This document shows, one piece after another, positions 1-5,241 of a stretch of DNA of 9,877 nucleotides. The notes under the pieces were generated by a model. That model did not search any database. It was not told where the DNA came from and saw only the letters and a program-made list of their open reading frames with translations. The position numbers and the translations under genes are program-made. Each line of letters begins with the position of its first letter. Positions within the stretch are counted from its first letter, which is position 1. Location of the stretch: contig CALCHE010000079.1 in the NCBI GenBank assembly GCA_937901145.1, forward strand, positions 1 to 9,877, written 5' to 3'. The DNA is from an uncultured Clostridia bacterium (lineage in GTDB: Bacteria > Bacillota > Clostridia > Oscillospirales > Acutalibacteraceae).

Positions 1-259
1 CAACTGCCACATCGAGGATTTCTCCCTTAGTACAGCAGATAAGCTTAGTCTGGGCGTGCGGTGTTTTCTGGAAATGGATTCCTCTTAAGGTACCCTTCTC
101 TGCAGAAAATGAGCGGTTGTCCTGAACGAATACAGTCTCTATTCCCAGTGCCTTTAATTTCTCATAGTTATATGATTCATAAAACCAGCCTCTGTTATCA
201 CCGAACACCTGAGGCTCGATAAGCTTTACTTCGGCTAAGTCTGTGTTTATTATCTTCAT
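1..259 (-). CDS. rfbC: dTDP-4-dehydrorhamnose 3,5-epimerase, N-terminal part (cut by window edge)
   Basis: RmlC/RfbC epimerises C3 and C5 of dTDP-4-keto-6-deoxyglucose in the cytoplasm, the third step of dTDP-L-rhamnose synthesis for surface polysaccharide. Only the first 86 codons are present; the reading frame is open and leaves the window at base 1. Visible family motifs are VFGDNRGWFYES (residues 18-29), the FVQDNRSFS stretch (44-52) and GTLRGIHFQ (56-64). His62 in RGIHFQ matches the catalytic His of the family. The ATG at 257-259 is chosen because AAAGGTGAT lies just upstream and a full sigma-A-like promoter precedes it. It is divergent from tmcAL. The rest of a rhamnose or polysaccharide locus is probably to the left, but that is inference. 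Identity is confident; whether the full gene is intact cannot be seen. Confidence 0.93.
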   Translation of the reverse strand, partial: MKIINTDLAEVKLIEPQVFGDNRGWFYESYNYEKLKALGIETVFVQDNRSFSAEKGTLRGIHFQKTPHAQTKLICCTKGEILDVAV

Positions 260-281
260 AAATATCACCTTTTATCTTTAT

Positions 282-297
282 TAGTATGATTATACTA
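282..297. promoter_or_regulatory. palindrome over the rfbC -10 box (possible operator)
   Basis: TAGTAT-GATT-ATACTA is a perfect 6-base inverted repeat with a 4-base spacer. It covers the whole -10 hexamer of the rfbC promoter, so a bound protein would block transcription. It has no T-run and is AT-rich, so it is not a terminator. It may also be a chance feature of AT-rich promoter DNA; no known regulator motif was recognised. Confidence 0.3.
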
Positions 298-317
298 TCT
301 GACCCGATAATAGTCAA
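289..317 (-). promoter_or_regulatory. sigma-A-like promoter for rfbC
   Basis: Read on the minus strand, TTGACT (317-312) is followed after exactly 17 bases by a perfect TATAAT (294-289), about 30 bases upstream of the rfbC start codon. Both hexamers and the spacing are near consensus. Confidence 0.8.
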
Positions 318-328
318 CAATAAAATTC

Positions 329-357
329 TTGACATTTGATATTAAAATACTTAAAAT
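329..357 (+). promoter_or_regulatory. sigma-A-like promoter for tmcAL
   Basis: A perfect TTGACA (329-334) is followed by a 17-base spacer and TAAAAT (352-357), 30 bases before the chosen tmcAL start. The -10 region is a tandem duplication of the 9-mer TTAAAATAC (342-350 and 351-359); only the second copy is at usable distance from the -35. The -35 hexamers of this promoter and the divergent rfbC promoter are 11 bases apart (312-317 and 329-334), so the two polymerase sites overlap or abut. Confidence 0.75.
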
Positions 358-387
358 ACATAATAGTAAATGAAAAGAGGTGAGATA

Positions 388-1578
388 ATGACAGCGGGAA
401 TAGTGTGCGAGTATAACCCTTTCCATAAGGGGCATCTTTATCACATCAGAAAGACAAAGGAAGCGGGAGCGGATTTCATCGTCTGCGTTATGAGCGGAAA
501 TTTCGTTCAGAGAGGTGAGTGTGCCTATGCCGATAAATGGACGAGAGCCAAATCGGCTGTTCTCTGCGGTGCCGATGTCGTTATCGACCTTCCTGTGCTC
601 TGGGCATGTGCCTCGGCAGAAAATTTCGCTAAAGGAAGCATAGGTCTTCTCTGTGATTTCGGTATAGATATGCTTTCCTTCGGAAGTGAATGGGATGACC
701 CACAGCTTCTGAGAAAATGTGCAGATACCCTCGATGACAGAGCCGTGGCACTGCTGCTTAAAGAAAAAATGTCCTCGGGACTGTCTTATCCGATGGCCCT
801 CTGTGAGGCTGTGGGTGAGCTTTACGGTGAAAAAGAAAGGGAGGTTCTTTCCTCTCCGAACAGCACTCTGGCTGTCGAATATATCCGTGCGTTAAAGACA
901 CTTTCTCCCGATGTAAAGATCTTTCCCGTAAAAAGAAAGGGAAGCGGTCATGACAGTGAAGAAATAATCGAAGGAACAGCGAGTGCAAGTAAAATCCGTG
1001 CCTTCCGGAGCCTTTCTGACGGTGAGTCTTATATACCTGAAAATGTGTATAGTCTTTTAGAAAAAGAGTTTATCGAAGGTAACGGTCCATATATGCTGAA
1101 AAAGGGTGAAAGAGCCATCCTTTCTTCACTGCGTGAAATGAAAAAGGAAGATTATTCCCTTTATGTTACTGATACATCAGGTCTTGCGAACCGTATTTAC
1201 GATGCAGTGCAGACTGCTGACTCCGTGGAGTCTCTTTACGAAAAAGCTAAAAGTAAAAACTTTACACATTCACGTATCCGACGTGAGGTTATGAATATTT
1301 TTCTGAAAATTCCCAAGGATATGTCAAAGGAAAAGGTTCCGTATATACGTATTCTTGCCGTGAGTGAGAAAGGTCTTTCACTTCTCGGTAAAGCTAAAGA
1401 AATCTCTTCTGTTCCCATAATTACCCGTCACGGTGAAGCATCCGTCCTTTCGGAGAAGGGTAAAGAGGTTTATGCACTTCAGTGCTCATCAACTGATAAG
1501 TTTGCCCTTTTCAGTGAAAAGATAAGGGAATGCTCACAGGAGCAGAAAAATTCTATGAAAATAATTAAACCGTTGTAA
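388..1578 (+). CDS. tmcAL: tRNA(Met) cytidine acetate ligase (TmcAL, formerly YlbM)
   Basis: TmcAL uses ATP and acetate to make N4-acetylcytidine at wobble position 34 of elongator tRNA-Met. The 396-residue product has the family's usual length. The N-terminal nucleotidylyltransferase domain opens with GIVCEYNPFHKGHLYHI, containing the HxGH signature (H13-K-G-H16). Further conserved blocks are GNFVQRGE (37-44), IDLPVLWACASAENFAKG (66-83), KRKGSGHD (182-189) and SASKIR (199-204). The ATG at 388 is preferred over the one at 370 because AGAGGTGAG (376-384) sits at ideal distance, and the protein then starts directly at the conserved beta strand. It has its own promoter and no co-directional neighbour, so it looks monocistronic. 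Function is assigned by family; the RNA-binding C-terminal half is less conserved and was not checked residue by residue. Confidence 0.93.
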   Translation: MTAGIVCEYNPFHKGHLYHIRKTKEAGADFIVCVMSGNFVQRGECAYADKWTRAKSAVLCGADVVIDLPVLWACASAENFAKGSIGLLCDFGIDMLSFGSEWDDPQLLRKCADTLDDRAVALLLKEKMSSGLSYPMALCEAVGELYGEKEREVLSSPNSTLAVEYIRALKTLSPDVKIFPVKRKGSGHDSEEIIEGTASASKIRAFRSLSDGESYIPENVYSLLEKEFIEGNGPYMLKKGERAILSSLREMKKEDYSLYVTDTSGLANRIYDAVQTADSVESLYEKAKSKNFTHSRIRREVMNIFLKIPKDMSKEKVPYIRILAVSEKGLSLLGKAKEISSVPIITRHGEASVLSEKGKEVYALQCSSTDKFALFSEKIRECSQEQKNSMKIIKPL

Positions 1579-1606
1579 AGGCTTCAGTATAGCCGATACA
1601 ACGGTT
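1568..1606 (+). terminator. hairpin at the end of tmcAL, probable terminator
   Basis: AACCGTTGTA (1568-1577) pairs perfectly with TACAACGGTT (1597-1606). Inside the loop, GGCT (1580-1583) pairs with AGCC (1591-1594) around a 7-base apex, making one long interrupted hairpin. It overlaps the tmcAL stop codon. The following ATGTATTTGTTTA is T-rich but not a clean U-tract, so termination may be weak; 3' end protection is an alternative role. Confidence 0.5.
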
Positions 1607-1738
1607 ATGTATTTGTTTAAAGGGAAAATAAGTTGTCGTTGCTTCGCTGAACTGTACGGTTATGTGCGGGGGTTAAATTACATAGGGACAGATTTTGCGC
1701 GCTCACAATTTTTTATCTATCTTGCTTGCAGGGGAGGT

Positions 1739-1751
1739 GTCACGAAGTGAC
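1739..1751. repeat. small hairpin GTCAC-GAA-GTGAC
   Basis: A perfect 5-base stem with a GAA loop lies inside the context GGGGAGGTGTCACGAAGTGA followed by CGTAGGG. The flanking GGGGAGGTG and GACGTAGGG resemble the edges of a dispersed palindromic repeat of Clostridia as I remember it (GGGAGGTG...GTGACGGAGGG). It is the left-most module of the island. Confidence 0.55.
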
Positions 1752-1767
1752 GTAGGGATTTCGTAGT

Positions 1768-1789
1768 GGCGACCATCGGTCGCCTTCTG
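1768..1789. repeat. palindromic module, copy 1 (GGCGACC-ATC-GGTCGCC)
   Basis: A perfect 7-base G/C-rich stem with a 3-base loop occupies 1768-1784. The 19 bases GACCATCGGTCGCCTTCTG (1771-1789) recur exactly at 1943-1961. With no downstream T-run and no gene end nearby, it looks like a REP-type intergenic palindrome rather than a terminator. Confidence 0.75.
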
Positions 1790-1817
1790 AATGCAGAATG
1801 CAGAGTGCAGAACGCTG
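1790..1817. repeat. degenerate heptamer tandem repeat
   Basis: Four consecutive heptamers read AATGCAG, AATGCAG, AGTGCAG, AACGCTG, possibly followed by a decayed fifth (AATTGCG). They abut the end of palindrome copy 1. The pattern suggests slippage-type expansion in non-coding DNA. Confidence 0.6.
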
Positions 1818-1883
1818 AATTGCGGGTAAGACTTCAGAAAACAGCAAGCGACACACCGCCACTTTTACAGATACATTTCTGTA

Positions 1884-1906
1884 GGGACATGGCGTGCCGT
1901 GTCCGC
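1884..1906. repeat. hairpin module starting GTAGGGACA
   Basis: GGACATGG (1885-1892) pairs with CCGTGTCC (1897-1904) with one G-T pair and a 4-base loop. It shares the leading GTAGGGA sequence with the modules at 1752, 1935 and 2006 but has a different stem, suggesting one repeat family with variable hairpin bodies. Confidence 0.55.
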
Positions 1907-1939
1907 ACTCAACCGAAATCTGATGGCATACACCGTAGG

Positions 1940-1961
1940 GGAGACCATCGGTCGCCTTCTG
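1940..1961. repeat. palindromic module, copy 2 (GGAGACC-ATC-GGTCGCC)
   Basis: This is the second copy of the module at 1768, 172 bases downstream and in the same orientation. Bases 1943-1961 are identical to 1771-1789. The left arm has one change (GGAGACC for GGCGACC), leaving one mismatch in the stem. It is preceded by GTAGGGGA. Confidence 0.7.
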
Positions 1962-1966
1962 CATAA

Positions 1967-1994
1967 AGCTTTTTCGTTTCGCTCAAAATGACAG
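1967..1994. repeat. short module containing TTTCGTTTCGCTCAAAATGA
   Basis: On the opposite strand this would read CHFERNEK in one frame. I recall CHFER(S/N)E-type peptides from many spurious short frames in Clostridia and Bacteroidetes, consistent with a dispersed intergenic repeat rather than a gene. It lies directly after palindrome copy 2. Assignment rests on memory and needs a search. Confidence 0.4.
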
Positions 1995-2002
1995 GGCGTG
2001 TT

Positions 2003-2041
2003 CCTGTAGGGGACGGTGCCCTCGACGTCCCGAAGGACAGG
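2003..2041. repeat. nested hairpin module GGGACG...CGTCCC inside CCTGT...ACAGG
   Basis: GGGACG (2010-2015) pairs with CGTCCC (2026-2031), and the flanking CCTGT (2003-2007) pairs with ACAGG (2037-2041), forming a two-part stem. It again carries the GTAGGGGA lead. It is the right-most member of this series. Confidence 0.55.
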
Positions 2042-2146
2042 TATCAAGCTTTCGAAATGGTAGAGGCGGATAATATCTGCCCGTGTTTAAACTCTATTTT
2101 ATGATTTATAAATTTACAGTTATTAAACATTTATGTTTTCACGCTC

Positions 2147-2330
2147 AGGCCGCTATGGCCTTTACTTTGGCTCCGAAGAGCGCCAAAGTAAACAAAGCGC
2201 CCTTTTTTGCCTCGGAAAATACTTTCCTCGGTGGCCGCCTTCGTGAACTCGGCGGAGATAAGAAACTGCCTTTTTACAGTATAATTTTTATTCTGATTCG
2301 CCCCGTTCAAAGTAGGCAGTTCGCAGTTTC
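2147..2330. repeat. second hairpin cluster, possible separate repeat element
   Basis: Four inverted repeats follow in series. AGGCC-GCTAT-GGCCT occupies 2147-2161. TTTACTTTGGC (2161-2171) and GCCAAAGTAAA (2182-2192) are a perfect 11-base stem with a 10-base loop. CCGCC (2235-2239) pairs with GGCGG (2251-2255). GAAACTGC (2262-2269) pairs with GCAGTTTC (2323-2330), which is followed by six Ts. The first two share base 2161. No promoter or gene was found for it. It could be a mobile non-coding element or the remains of one, or a structured RNA. Confidence 0.5.
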
Positions 2331-2351
2331 GTTTTTTCTGTAGCGCAAAAT

Positions 2352-2406
2352 TGTCAGACCTCATAAAGGGCACACCGTGGCAGGTGTGCAGACAGCCGAT
2401 AAGGCT
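2352..2406. repeat. stacked hairpins with a perfect 7-base stem
   Basis: GCACACC (2370-2376) pairs with GGTGTGC (2383-2389) around a 6-base loop. Outer TGTC (2352-2355) can pair with GACA (2391-2394), and AGCC-GATAA-GGCT follows at 2394-2406. No known RNA family was recognised. The strand of any transcript is unknown. Confidence 0.4.
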
Positions 2407-2548
2407 TCGGATTTGTAAGAAAGTTTGTTTTAAGCTCTTCTGTTTTTATGCAGATATAAAAATATACACTTTTATGCAGCTTTCCATAGAAACCGTCTAT
2501 AGCAGCTCGAGCGGAAAGACCCTGAATGTTTCAGAACGCAAAAAATTT

Positions 2549-2578
2549 CAAAAGTAAAACCATCGCATAAAACGATGG
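2549..2578 (-). terminator. rho-independent terminator of mtaB
   Basis: On the minus strand, CCATCG (2578-2573) and CGATGG (2565-2560) form a 6-base stem with a 7-base loop, followed by TTTTACTTTTG. It begins 10 bases past the mtaB stop codon. Confidence 0.8.
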
Positions 2579-2587
2579 CCTTATCAT

Positions 2588-3877
2588 TTATTCGATTTCA
2601 CCTACACAGAAATCATCGTCACAAACTTCTTTAATAACCACATCGGCTGTCCTGTGGCACATTTCCTCGGAAAACTTTGCCTTTACAGGTATATAGTTTG
2701 CCGTATGACCGCAGTAATAACCGTCCTTATCCTTCGTTTCGAAAAGCACAGAGTATTTTTTGCCTATCTGCTTTCTGAAAAAGTCGAATCGGATTTCTTC
2801 AGCCGTCTGAGTCATCAGACGGCTTCTTTCTTCTTTGATTTTTTTGTCGATGTGACCGCTGAAGCTTTCGGCACGTGTGCCTTTTCTTACGGAGTAGGGG
2901 AAAACGTGTACCTTTTCGAAGGCTATTTCCTTCACGAAGTCAAGACTTTCCCTGAAGTCCTCTTCTGTTTCACCGGCGAAGCCGACCATCACATCGGTAG
3001 TGAGTGTACAGTCTCTGAAGCTTTCTCTGAGCTTACGGCAGATTTGCCTGTATTCGTCAGCAGTGTAGTGTCGGTTCATGGCTTTGAGAGTGTTATCGCA
3101 TCCGCTCTGCAGTGAGATGTGAAACTGAGGACAGAGCTTTTCGCACTCAGCCAGCTTTTCTATAACCTCATCAGTAAGATGATCGGGCTCCAGAGAGCCT
3201 AAACGAACTCGCTCTATACCCTCGGTGTCATTGGCGGCTTTTACTGCCTCAGGGAAGGTGATGCCTATATCCGAGCCGTAGGAGGAAAGGTTGATGCCGA
3301 CTAAAACTACCTCTTTATATCCGCCGTCAGCCAGTGTTTTAAGCTCGTCTTTCAGTTCTTCGAGCGGTTTGGAACGGACTCTGCCCCTGGAATAGGGGAT
3401 GATACAGTAGGAACAGAAACGGTTACAGCCGTCCTGTATTTTAATGTATGCTCTCGTTCTTTCCTCGAAACGGCTTATGGTTGAGCCTGAAAAGAGATCT
3501 CCCTTTTTATGCTCCTTTATTTCGAAAACTCTTGAGCCGTATTTCAGATACTGCTCTATGGCGTTTGCTGTTTCTTCGTTATTTCTGTTTCCCAGGATAA
3601 TGTCAGCCTCGAGAAGCTCCTTTGACTTTTCAGGGTAAGCCTGAGGCATACAGCCTGTGAGAACTACAATTGAGTCCGGGTTATTTCTTTTGAAGCGCCT
3701 TACTGCCTGTCTTGTCTTCTGGTCGGCAGAGGCGGTCACGGTACAGGAATTCACGATAAAAATGTCTGCTTTTCCCTCGGTTACCGTTTCGTAGCCTCTT
3801 TTGGCTAAAGCTTCGCTTATCGCCTGGCTTTCATATTGATTTACTTTACATCCTAAAGTGTAGAATTTAACTTTCAT
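2588..3877 (-). CDS. mtaB: tRNA t6A37 methylthiotransferase MtaB
   Basis: MtaB is a radical-SAM iron-sulfur enzyme that adds a methylthio group to C2 of t6A37 in tRNAs reading ANN codons. The 429-residue protein shows all three parts. The N-terminal MTTase domain (about 1-115) begins MKVKFYTLGCKVNQYES and has cluster ligands Cys10, Cys45 (VNSCTV) and Cys76 (LTGCMPQ). The radical-SAM core has QDGCNRFCSYCIIPYSRG with Cys151, Cys155 and Cys158. A TRAM-like RNA-binding tail spans about 370-429. The Cys10/KVNQYES form and family length favour MtaB over MiaB or RimO. The start at 3877 is chosen for AAGGCGG upstream and because it begins at the conserved strand; an in-frame ATG 60 bases further up lies over the promoter -10 region and is rejected. 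It has its own promoter and terminator and stands alone. Confidence 0.93.
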   Translation of the reverse strand: MKVKFYTLGCKVNQYESQAISEALAKRGYETVTEGKADIFIVNSCTVTASADQKTRQAVRRFKRNNPDSIVVLTGCMPQAYPEKSKELLEADIILGNRNNEETANAIEQYLKYGSRVFEIKEHKKGDLFSGSTISRFEERTRAYIKIQDGCNRFCSYCIIPYSRGRVRSKPLEELKDELKTLADGGYKEVVLVGINLSSYGSDIGITFPEAVKAANDTEGIERVRLGSLEPDHLTDEVIEKLAECEKLCPQFHISLQSGCDNTLKAMNRHYTADEYRQICRKLRESFRDCTLTTDVMVGFAGETEEDFRESLDFVKEIAFEKVHVFPYSVRKGTRAESFSGHIDKKIKEERSRLMTQTAEEIRFDFFRKQIGKKYSVLFETKDKDGYYCGHTANYIPVKAKFSEEMCHRTADVVIKEVCDDDFCVGEIE

Positions 3878-3908
3878 TTTAATCCGCCTTGTTATTATTG
3901 TACCTGTA

Positions 3909-3937
3909 ATTATAAAGCAATCTCTCAGAATATTCAA
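3909..3937 (-). promoter_or_regulatory. sigma-A-like promoter for mtaB
   Basis: On the minus strand TTGAAT (3937-3932), a 17-base spacer and a perfect TATAAT (3914-3909) lie 32 bases before the mtaB start. The divergent carboxypeptidase gene starts about 65 bases beyond the -35; no equally good promoter was found for it, the best being TTGTTT (3942-3947) with CATATT (3966-3971) at 18 bases. Confidence 0.75.
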
Positions 3938-4002
3938 GTAGTTGTTTTATTTTACCGTTTTCTTTCATATTTATTAGCGAAAACTTTTTTGAGGTGATAA
4001 AT

Positions 4003-5160
4003 ATGAAAAGGTTGACAGCCTTAATAACTTTTATTTCGCTTTCTATGACACTTTTCGCTTTTTCTGTTTCTGCAGAGAATGAAAGCGGTATAACAGTGAA
4101 AGCTGAAAGCGGAGTGCTTATGGATGTACAGACAGGTCAGGTTCTTTATTCATTCAGTGAGCATAAACAGCTTTATCCCGCTTCTGTTACCAAGATAATG
4201 CCTTTACTTCTGTTTATGGAAGCGCTCGACAGCGGAAAGATTTCTCTTGACGACACGGTGACGGCGAGTCCCGATGCCGCATCCAAGGGCGGAAGTCAGA
4301 TATGGCTGAAGGAAGGGGAGCAGATGAGTGTCGATGAGCTTCTGCGTGCCACAGCCATAGCAAGTGCAAACGATGCCTGTACGGCACTCGGTGAGTATAT
4401 AGCGGGCAGTGAAAGTGCTTTCGTGAAAATGATGAATGACAGAGCAAAGACTCTCGGTATGAAAAACACGAATTTTGTCAACTGCTCGGGACTCGATGAC
4501 GATACCGAGGAGCATCTCACTACGGCCTATGACATCGCTCTTATGTCCTGCGAGCTTCTCAGACACGAAAAAATAAGGGACTATACTACCGTATGGATGG
4601 ATTCTCTTCGCGGCGGTGAAACCCAGCTGGTAAACACAAACCGCCTCGTCCGTTTCTATAAGGGTACTACAGGCCTTAAAACAGGTACCACCTCAAAGGC
4701 AGGACACTGTCTTTCGGCCTCCGCTGAAAGGGACGGCCTTCATCTGGTGGCTGTGGTGATGGGTGCGAAAAACAGCACAGACCGCTTTGAGGGCGCCAAG
4801 GCTATGCTCGATTGGGGCTTTGCCAATTATGAAAATGTTACACCTGAAATTGATTTGTCAGCCTTACAGCCGGTGAGAGTAATCAAGGGTACAGACTCTT
4901 ATGTGGAGCCTCAGCTGTCAGAGATAGAAAAGCTTACTCTTAAAAGCGGTCAGAAGCAGTCTCTGGAAACGAAAATCACTCTCTGTGAGGATGTACAGGC
5001 GCCTGTGGAGGAAAATCAGACTCTCGGTAAGGTTGAGCTTATTCTCGGTGATAAAACTGTGGCAGAGTATAATCTTACGGCCAAAAATGCTGTCGGAAGG
5101 ATAAATATTTTCATTATGGCGGGCAGAATATTAAAAAGTCTTACAAAAGGTTGCGAATAA
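4003..5160 (+). CDS. secreted D-alanyl-D-alanine carboxypeptidase (DacA/DacF type, peptidase S11)
   Basis: Low-molecular-weight penicillin-binding proteins of this family remove the terminal D-Ala from peptidoglycan pentapeptides outside the cell, limiting cross-linking. The 385-residue protein has a signal peptide (about 1-24, ending SVSA before ENES). The three active-site motifs are complete: S61-V-T-K64, S121-A-N123 and K226-T-G228. The S11 catalytic domain covers about 28-275, followed by the small beta-rich PBP5 C-terminal domain (about 280-362). The last 20 residues (RINIFIMAG and RILKSLTKG) are hydrophobic with basic residues, as in the amphipathic membrane anchor of the family. The ATG at 4003 is used because GAGGTGA (3991-3997) is well placed; a GTG nine bases earlier falls inside that site. 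No clear terminator follows. Whether it is a vegetative DacA or sporulation DacF cannot be decided here. Confidence 0.92.
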   Translation: MKRLTALITFISLSMTLFAFSVSAENESGITVKAESGVLMDVQTGQVLYSFSEHKQLYPASVTKIMPLLLFMEALDSGKISLDDTVTASPDAASKGGSQIWLKEGEQMSVDELLRATAIASANDACTALGEYIAGSESAFVKMMNDRAKTLGMKNTNFVNCSGLDDDTEEHLTTAYDIALMSCELLRHEKIRDYTTVWMDSLRGGETQLVNTNRLVRFYKGTTGLKTGTTSKAGHCLSASAERDGLHLVAVVMGAKNSTDRFEGAKAMLDWGFANYENVTPEIDLSALQPVRVIKGTDSYVEPQLSEIEKLTLKSGQKQSLETKITLCEDVQAPVEENQTLGKVELILGDKTVAEYNLTAKNAVGRINIFIMAGRILKSLTKGCE

Positions 5161-5173
5161 TATAATATTAAGG

Positions 5174-5202
5174 TTGACAAATCTCATAATTTGTATTAAA
5201 AT
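5174..5202 (+). promoter_or_regulatory. sigma-A-like promoter for pgi
   Basis: TTGACA (5174-5179), a 17-base spacer and TAAAAT (5197-5202) precede pgi by about 40 bases. The 11-mer TATTAAAATAC (5194-5204) over the -10 is identical to bases 340-350 in the tmcAL promoter. Since no terminator separates pgi from the carboxypeptidase gene, some readthrough is also possible. Confidence 0.8.
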
Positions 5203-5241
5203 ACAGAAAATACCACAAATATATATTTAGGAGTACTAAGT

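Larger units (their letters stand above)
1579..2587. other. about 1 kb gene-free island of repeat modules between convergent genes
   Basis: This stretch between the tmcAL and mtaB stops holds no open frame with a plausible ribosome binding site, family motif or gene-like codon use. Short frames of 60-86 codons exist on both strands, but they run through palindromes and repeats. The left half (about 1735-2045) is a chain of small modules that begin GTAGGGA or GTAGGGGA and hold G/C-rich hairpins. The right half (2140-2410) is a second hairpin cluster. At least eight inverted repeats were counted. I recall similar modules scattered between genes in gut Clostridia; that is recollection, not a search. 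The DNA from 2410 to 2545 is AT-rich and shows only a 10-base direct repeat, TTTTATGCAG (2444-2453 and 2470-2479). No transposase remnant or tRNA is visible. Confidence 0.75.

Noticed and set aside
1766..1966. Open frame of 66 codons on the plus strand in the repeat island
   Set aside because: It runs through both palindrome copies and the heptamer array, has no ribosome binding site, and overlaps similar-length frames on the other strand (1740-1964, 1865-2047). It is a by-product of repeats.
2083..2373. Overlapping open frames of 80-86 codons on both strands
   Set aside because: Both are read through the hairpin cluster; neither has a ribosome binding site, motif or plausible composition.
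1735..2410. CRISPR array or insertion sequence
   Set aside because: Repeats are only two exact copies, unevenly spaced and of differing bodies, and no transposase or cas gene fragment is present.
2654..3115. 153-codon plus-strand frame inside mtaB
   Set aside because: It is antisense to the radical-SAM and TRAM parts of mtaB and has no start signal.
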